DNA of 64,000 bases from Streptomyces ficellus (GTDB lineage: Bacteria > Actinomycetota > Actinomycetes > Streptomycetales > Streptomycetaceae): NCBI RefSeq assembly GCF_009739905.1, contig NZ_CP034279.1, positions 6,944,001-7,008,000 of the forward strand. The letters are read 5' to 3'. Below are positions 59,318-64,000 of this stretch, piece after piece. The notes under the pieces were generated by a model. That model was not told the origin of the DNA. It worked only from the letters and a program-made list of their open reading frames with translations, and did not search any database. The translations under genes were made by a program, and so were the position numbers. Each line of letters opens with the position of its first letter. Positions within the stretch are counted from its first letter, which is position 1.

Positions 59318-60151
59318 ATGTCCGCTCACCGTCAGCGCCGCCCCTGGCGCCGTCCCGTCCTGGCCGTCGTCGCGGCGGGCGCGGTCGCCGTGCCCGCCGC
59401 CGCCTTCGCGACGGGTCCCGCGCCCGCCCCACCGGACGCACCCCCGGTCACCGCCGCGGCCGCGCTGGACGACGCCTACTACGAAGGCGCCGCCGGGAAG
59501 ACCGGCGACGAACTCAAGACCGCCCTGCACGACATCGTCAGCCGCCAGACCACCCTCTCGTACGACGAGGTCTGGGAGGCGCTGAAGACCACCGACGAGG
59601 ACCCGCGGAACCCCGCCAACGTCATCCTGCTCTACAGCGGCCGGTCGCAGGCGAAGGACGCCAACGGCGGTGGCACGGACGACTGGAACAGGGAGCACGT
59701 GTGGGCCAAGAGCCACGGTGACTTCGGTACGTCACCCGGACCCGGCTCCGACATCCACCACCTGCGTCCCGAGGACGCCTCGGTCAACGCCGTCCGGGGC
59801 AACCTGGACTTCGACAACGGCGGCGACGCGGTCGACGAGGCCCCCGGAAGCCTCGTCGACGGCGACTCGTTCGAGCCGAGGGCCGAGGTCAAGGGTGACG
59901 TCGCCCGCATGATCCTCTACATGGCGGTCCGGTACGACGGGACCGACGGCTTCCCCGACCTGGAACCCAACGACCGCGTGGGCAACGGCAGCGCACCCGC
60001 GATGGGCCGCCTGTCCGTCCTCAAGCAGTGGCACGAGACCGACCCGCCGGACGCCTTCGAGAAGTCCCGCAACGACAAGATATTCGCGATACAGAAGAAC
60101 CGGAATCCGTTCGTGGACCACCCCGAGTGGGTGGCGGCCATCTGGAAGTGA
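59318..60151 (+). CDS. Secreted endonuclease I family nuclease
   Basis: 277 residues. A signal peptide (about 1-32, ending AAAFA) leads to an endonuclease I domain. DDWNREHVWAKSHG is the His-metal finger motif, followed by GSDIHHLRPEDASVNAVRGN and a C-terminal NRNPFVDHPEWV. Members cut DNA and RNA outside the cell with Mg or Ca. It probably scavenges nucleotides or acts during mycelial lysis. The ATG at 59318 follows AGAGGA at longer than usual spacing. A perfect 14-bp terminator hairpin follows the stop. Confidence 0.9.
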   Translation: MSAHRQRRPWRRPVLAVVAAGAVAVPAAAFATGPAPAPPDAPPVTAAAALDDAYYEGAAGKTGDELKTALHDIVSRQTTLSYDEVWEALKTTDEDPRNPANVILLYSGRSQAKDANGGGTDDWNREHVWAKSHGDFGTSPGPGSDIHHLRPEDASVNAVRGNLDFDNGGDAVDEAPGSLVDGDSFEPRAEVKGDVARMILYMAVRYDGTDGFPDLEPNDRVGNGSAPAMGRLSVLKQWHETDPPDAFEKSRNDKIFAIQKNRNPFVDHPEWVAAIWK

Positions 60152-60166
60152 CGTCCCGTCACCAGT

Positions 60167-60198
60167 GGTGGCCGCACCCGCTCCCGGGTGCGGCCACC
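60167..60198. terminator. Strong bidirectional terminator
   Basis: GGTGGCCGCACCCG and CGGGTGCGGCCACC form a perfect 14-bp stem with a 4-base loop. It lies 16 bases after the nuclease stop and 30 bases beyond the convergent DHFR-like stop. Confidence 0.85.
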
Positions 60199-60227
60199 GG
60201 TCCTCGCCGCTGGGTGTACCGCCGGGT

Positions 60228-60800
60228 TCAGCGGACGACGTCGAAGACGTTCTTCTGCAGGCCGTTGGCGTACGCCTCGTGCTCGACGAGCTTCAGCTTC
60301 TGCGTGTCCTTGTCCGTGGCGCTGAAGAGCCGCTTGCCCGCGCCGAGGAGGAGCGGGAAGACCAGCAGGTGGTAGCGGTCGATCAGCCCGGCGTCCGAAA
60401 GGGCCTGGTTGAGGGAGGCGCTGCCGTGGACGATGATCGGACCGCCCTCGGTCCGCTTGAGCGCGGCGACGTCGTCGAGCGAGCGCAGGATCGTGGTGTC
60501 GCCCCAGTCCGTGACCAGGTCGTCCTCGGTGAGCGTGGTGGACACGACGTACTTTGGCATCACCTTGTAGCCGGCGAAGTCCGCCATGCTCGGCCACACC
60601 GCGCTGAACGCCTGGTAGCTGACGCGGCCCAGCAGCATCGCGGTGGCCTCGTCCTGTTCCCGGCTCTTGATCTCGAACGCCTCGGGGAGGAAGTCGACCT
60701 CCTTGAAGGTCCACCCGGAGTTCCGGTAACCCGGCTCGCCGCCGGGGGCCTCCATGACGCCGTCGAGCGAGACGAAAGCGGTGCTGATCAGGGTACGCAT
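60228..60800 (-). CDS. Dihydrofolate reductase-like (RibD C-terminal) protein
   Basis: 190 residues of the RibD_C/DHFR-like group. The opening LISTAFVSLDGVMEAPGGEP and the central MLLGRVSYQAFSAVWPSM are diagnostic, and GGPIIVHGSASLNQALSDAG with YHLLVFPLLLGAGKRLF binds NADPH. Most are NADPH-dependent reductases of unknown substrate and not true DHFR. The ATG at 60800 has AGGA five bases upstream. It is convergent with the nuclease gene. Confidence 0.9.
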   Translation of the reverse strand: MRTLISTAFVSLDGVMEAPGGEPGYRNSGWTFKEVDFLPEAFEIKSREQDEATAMLLGRVSYQAFSAVWPSMADFAGYKVMPKYVVSTTLTEDDLVTDWGDTTILRSLDDVAALKRTEGGPIIVHGSASLNQALSDAGLIDRYHLLVFPLLLGAGKRLFSATDKDTQKLKLVEHEAYANGLQKNVFDVVR

Positions 60801-61003
60801 GGGGATCCTGTGCCTCTCGTAGCTGCTTGAGCGCGGTGCGGTGCGGTGGGTGTGGTGCGGTGGGTGCGCGCCTCCGCCCCGGCGGCGGCCGCGTCACACC
60901 CACGCATGATCTCTGACCACCCTTCACACCGAAACTCATCGGTCCCGGCCCGGTCCCGCCCACCACGGCCCGGCGGCCCACGGCCCCGCCGGTTCACTGC
61001 CCG

Positions 61004-62518
61004 TCATTCGCCCCGGCGCCGGCGGGCCGATCGCGAGCCGTCACCGTCGTCCGGAGCGGCGACGCCGGGCCGTTCCGACCAGTACGTACCGGAGAACCCG
61101 CGCCGCAGCAGCATGACGACCACTCCCGTGATCAGGATGCCCAGGCCGATGACGAGCGGCGGGCCGAGACCGAACCACGAGACACCGCTGTAACTCTGCT
61201 CGGGGTCCGCCATGTCGATGACCGCTTCGGCGAGCAGCCAGGTCAGCAGTACGGCGCCGATGACCGGTCCGGCGCCGATGAACAGGAAGTGGTGCACGCT
61301 CTTGGTCAGGTGGTGCCGGTAGTAGACGGCGCAGGCCAGGCCGGTGAGCGCGTAGTAGAACGCGATCAGCAGGGACAGGGCCGTGAGCGAGTCGAAGAGC
61401 GCGTTGGCACTGATCTGGTTCACCACCAGGTACCAGGCGATGGCCACGGCCGCCACCCACCAGGTGCTGACGTCCGGGGTGCGGAAGCGGCGGTGGATGT
61501 GGGCGAAGTGGGTGGGCAGCGCCTGCCGGCGGGCCATCGACAGCACCGTGCGGGACGCGGGGATGATCGTGGTCTGCGTCGACGCCACCGCGGAGGTGGA
61601 GACCGCCAGGAGCACGACCCAGTCCCAGCCGCCCATCACGTTCCCGGCGAGCAGGGCGAAGACGTACTCCTCCTCGCCGGCGTTCTCGGTGAGGAAGGTG
61701 GTGCCCGCGTAGGCCACCACGGCGAAGGCGACCGACACGTAGGTCACCAGCAGCACGATCGTCGACCAGACACCCGCCCGGCCGGCCGCGCTGGACGGGC
61801 CCCGGACCTCCTCGGTGAGGTTGACCGCCGACTCCCAGCCCCAGTAGGCGAACACGCCCAGCAGGAGGCCACCGGTCAGGGCCGCGCCACCGGCGCCGAA
61901 CGGGTCGATCCAGCTCACCGCGGGCGTGATCGAGTCGAGCTCCGCGGTCCCGGCGTACACGCGGTAGAGGGCCACGACGGCGAACACCAGGAGACAGGCG
62001 ACCTGGGCGAGGATCAGCACGTTCTGCAGCCTGGCCGACGCCTCGGTGCCGATCACGCACACCGCCGTCATGACCAGGATGAGCAGGACGGTCAGTCCCT
62101 GGCGCGCCAGGTCGTTCTCGGCCCAGCTGTCGAGGCCGACGGTGAGCAGGCCGAACGTCACCGCCACGTCCGCCAGCGACCCGATGACCAGCACACCCGT
62201 CATCGCGACGGCCCAGCCGCCGAGCCAGCCGGTCCACGGACCCATCGCCCGGGTGACCCACGAGAACGTGGTGCCGCAGTCCCTGTCGACCCGGTTGAGG
62301 TAGAAGAACGCCGACGCGATCAGCAGCATCGGCACGAAGGAGGCGATCATGATGCCCGGGGCGTAGACGCCCACGAGGGCGACGATCGGGCCGATGACCG
62401 CTGCCAGCGAATAGGCGGGGGAGGTGGAGTTCAGGCCGATGACGAGCGCGTCGGTGAAGCCGATCGCGTCGTCCTTCAGGCCGGGGGGCGGGTCGGCGCC
62501 CGCGATCTCGTCCTTCAT
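61004..62518 (-). CDS. APC family amino acid permease
   Basis: 504 residues with about 12-13 membrane helices. The opening LKDDAIGFTDALVIGLNSTS and PAYSLAAVIGPIVALVGVYA are typical of the actinobacterial APC group. GVFAYWGWESAVNLTEEVRG and ASRTVLSMARRQALPTHFAH are the helix-6 and helix-8 signatures. It likely imports an amino acid or amine. It follows the saccharopine-dehydrogenase-like gene by 151 bases on the same strand, so it may bring in a lysine- or polyamine-type substrate. The ATG has GAGGAAG upstream. Confidence 0.88.
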   Translation of the reverse strand: MKDEIAGADPPPGLKDDAIGFTDALVIGLNSTSPAYSLAAVIGPIVALVGVYAPGIMIASFVPMLLIASAFFYLNRVDRDCGTTFSWVTRAMGPWTGWLGGWAVAMTGVLVIGSLADVAVTFGLLTVGLDSWAENDLARQGLTVLLILVMTAVCVIGTEASARLQNVLILAQVACLLVFAVVALYRVYAGTAELDSITPAVSWIDPFGAGGAALTGGLLLGVFAYWGWESAVNLTEEVRGPSSAAGRAGVWSTIVLLVTYVSVAFAVVAYAGTTFLTENAGEEEYVFALLAGNVMGGWDWVVLLAVSTSAVASTQTTIIPASRTVLSMARRQALPTHFAHIHRRFRTPDVSTWWVAAVAIAWYLVVNQISANALFDSLTALSLLIAFYYALTGLACAVYYRHHLTKSVHHFLFIGAGPVIGAVLLTWLLAEAVIDMADPEQSYSGVSWFGLGPPLVIGLGILITGVVVMLLRRGFSGTYWSERPGVAAPDDGDGSRSARRRRGE

Positions 62519-62669
62519 CTTCGCTCACTTCCTCGGGGGTGGGAGTGGGAGTCGGCGTCGCCTGGTGGTGACACGATCCTCGAGCCGGGAGGTGGGCCGC
62601 GCGAGCACCCGTCCTCCGGCGTGCCGCCCCGCCGCGGCGCGGGCGGGGCGGGCGACGGCGGCGGTGCGG

Positions 62670-63878
62670 CTACCCGCGCATGCCCCACGGGGAGCCGTAG
62701 GCGGTCAGCAGGTCCAGGAAGGGGCGCGGCGCGAAGGCCTCGGGACCCAGCACCCCGGAGCCGCTCCACACACCGCTCGCCACCAGTTCCAGGGCGACGA
62801 CCGGGTTGATGGCGGTCTGCCACACCACGGCCTGGGAGCCGTACTCGCTCATCGACCACTGGTTGTCGACCACGTGGTAGAGGTAGACCTCCCGCGGCTC
62901 GCCGTCCTTGACGCCCTTCACCCAGGTGCCGGCGCAGGTCTTGCCGTGCATGCGGTCGCCGAGCGTGGCCGGGTCGGGAAGGCACGCGGCGACCACGTCC
63001 CGCGGCGAGACCTCCGCGCCGCCGGGCAGGCGCACCGTGTCGGTCCGGTCGAGGCCCAGCTTGTGCAGGGTCTTGAGCGTCTCGATGAACTCGTTGCCCA
63101 GCCCGTACTTGAAGGTGACCCGTCCGGCCTCCACCCAGCGCGGGATGAGCAGCACCTCCTCGTGCTCGACGTTGACGCACTCCACCGGGCCGATGCCCTC
63201 GGGGAAGTCGAAGACCTCCGGCTCGCTGAAGGGTTCGGTGGTGAACCAGCCCCGGTCCTTCTCCCAGACCACCGGCGGGTTGAGACACTCCTCGATGGTG
63301 GTCCAGATGGAGAACGACGGTGCGAAGTCGTAGCCGTCGACCGTGAGGTTGGCGCCGTCCCGCACTCCGATCTCCTCGATCTCGTCGAAGAGTTCCTCCG
63401 CCGCGTAGCGGGCGAACACGTCCGAGAGGCCCGGCTCGACACCCACGCCCACCAGCGCCAGGCGGCCGCTCTCCTCCCACTCGGCCGCGCGCGCGAACTG
63501 GGCGTCGCCCAACTTGGTCCCGCACTCCTCGTAGGGGCGCGCCGGATGGGGGGCGGACAGGGACATCGCCATGTCGAGGTAGTGCGCGCCGGCCTCCAGC
63601 GCGGCCTCGAACAGCGGCATCACGAACCGCGGGTCGGTGGCGTTCAGCAGCACGTCACAACGCTGTTCGGCGAGGTACGCGGCGACGGCCGCACGGTCCG
63701 AGGCGTCGATGCGGGCCGGGCTGAACCGCCCTTCCCCGTTGTCGAGAGCGGCGACCGCCGCTTCCGCACGGGCCGGGTCGTAGTCGGCGACGATCATGTG
63801 GTCGAAGAACGAGCGGCGGGCCGCGATACGGGTGATCGCGGTGCCCACGCCACCGGCGCCCACAAGCAGAATGCGCAT
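62670..63878 (-). CDS. Saccharopine dehydrogenase/carboxynorspermidine synthase-like enzyme
   Basis: 402 residues. The Rossmann motif LLVGAGGVGTAI (4-15) is followed by LLNATDPRFVMPLFEAALEA and HYLDMAMSL, typical of the Lys9/LYS1-like family that reduces or oxidises saccharopine or forms carboxynorspermidine. The central segment GVGVEPGLSDVFARYAAEEL and the C-terminal VYLYHVVDNQWSM fit the catalytic domain. NAD(P) use is expected. The ATG at 63878 is set by the Rossmann strand. It is likely co-transcribed with the downstream permease. The exact substrate is not decidable. Confidence 0.85.
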   Translation of the reverse strand: MRILLVGAGGVGTAITRIAARRSFFDHMIVADYDPARAEAAVAALDNGEGRFSPARIDASDRAAVAAYLAEQRCDVLLNATDPRFVMPLFEAALEAGAHYLDMAMSLSAPHPARPYEECGTKLGDAQFARAAEWEESGRLALVGVGVEPGLSDVFARYAAEELFDEIEEIGVRDGANLTVDGYDFAPSFSIWTTIEECLNPPVVWEKDRGWFTTEPFSEPEVFDFPEGIGPVECVNVEHEEVLLIPRWVEAGRVTFKYGLGNEFIETLKTLHKLGLDRTDTVRLPGGAEVSPRDVVAACLPDPATLGDRMHGKTCAGTWVKGVKDGEPREVYLYHVVDNQWSMSEYGSQAVVWQTAINPVVALELVASGVWSGSGVLGPEAFAPRPFLDLLTAYGSPWGMRG

Positions 63879-64000
63879 GGCGATGGAGCCTTTCACAGGA
63901 AGGGGCCGAAGCCCGGGAGCGCCATGAAACGAGCCCGCCGAAGACAACGTCAAGCGTGTTGGCATAAGCTCGGGGGCGGCTGCGACGACGCTGCGTGGAG

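Overview
The window is high-GC actinobacterial DNA and reads as Streptomyces. Supporting features are very GC-rich codon third positions, lipobox lipoproteins, a gamma-butyrolactone (A-factor type) synthase and receptor pair, a DmdR/IdeR-type iron box, a TerC protein, SpoIIE-type phosphatases and a Tpg telomere terminal protein. The Tpg homologue, the accessory biosynthetic genes and a decayed conjugative element fit a linear-chromosome arm; that placement is inferred. No rRNA, tRNA or CRISPR array was seen.

Layout. 1-6.9 kb: a truncated bifunctional penicillin-binding protein, an LmeA-type lipid-binding protein, a small epimerase, a GNAT enzyme, an SDR and secreted or lipoprotein genes. 7.0-9.1 kb: tpg followed by a Fic-domain gene, with no tap partner. 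9.1-12.4 kb: a GlxA-type regulator, a saccharopine-dehydrogenase-like enzyme and an ATP-grasp protein. 12.6-16.4 kb: an aromatic-type FAD hydroxylase, a ScbR/ArpA-type receptor and an AfsA-type synthase, with ARE-like operators upstream of the last two. 16.6-23.8 kb: an SRPBCC protein, a TauD-type dioxygenase, a DHA2 exporter, small zinc-ribbon and hypothetical proteins, and DUF2975, DUF817 and DUF5701 proteins.

24.0-37.2 kb: a compact minus-strand NRPS operon. In transcription order it runs MFS exporter, free-standing condensation domain, C-A-T, A-T, A-T, and C-(A remnant)-T-reductase. Its NRPS genes are joined by overlapping or abutting start and stop codons. It begins at a perfect inverted repeat and ends at a strong hairpin. 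The last module has lost its adenylation core and ends in an extended-SDR reductase. I do not recognise the product. One A domain has a near-valine code and another has an ornithine/hydroxyornithine-like code.

37.5-41.9 kb: a two-domain MerR (TioE-like) regulator divergent from an erythromycin-esterase-like gene, then an AlcB-type acyltransferase and a siderophore-interacting reductase flanking an iron box, then a VOC protein. 41.9-46.35 kb: the relic of a conjugative element with many frameshifts and two apparently intact small membrane genes. 46.36-51.35 kb: a tightly coupled operon (aldehyde dehydrogenase, APC permease, GMC oxidoreductase, small protein) that fits choline-to-betaine or similar alcohol oxidation. 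51.8-64 kb: a Ser/Thr kinase with a WapI-type partner, an M20 amidohydrolase, a TPR protein, TerC, a zinc-ribbon protein, a PAS-PP2C phosphatase, a secreted endonuclease I, a DHFR-like protein, an APC permease and a saccharopine-dehydrogenase-like enzyme.
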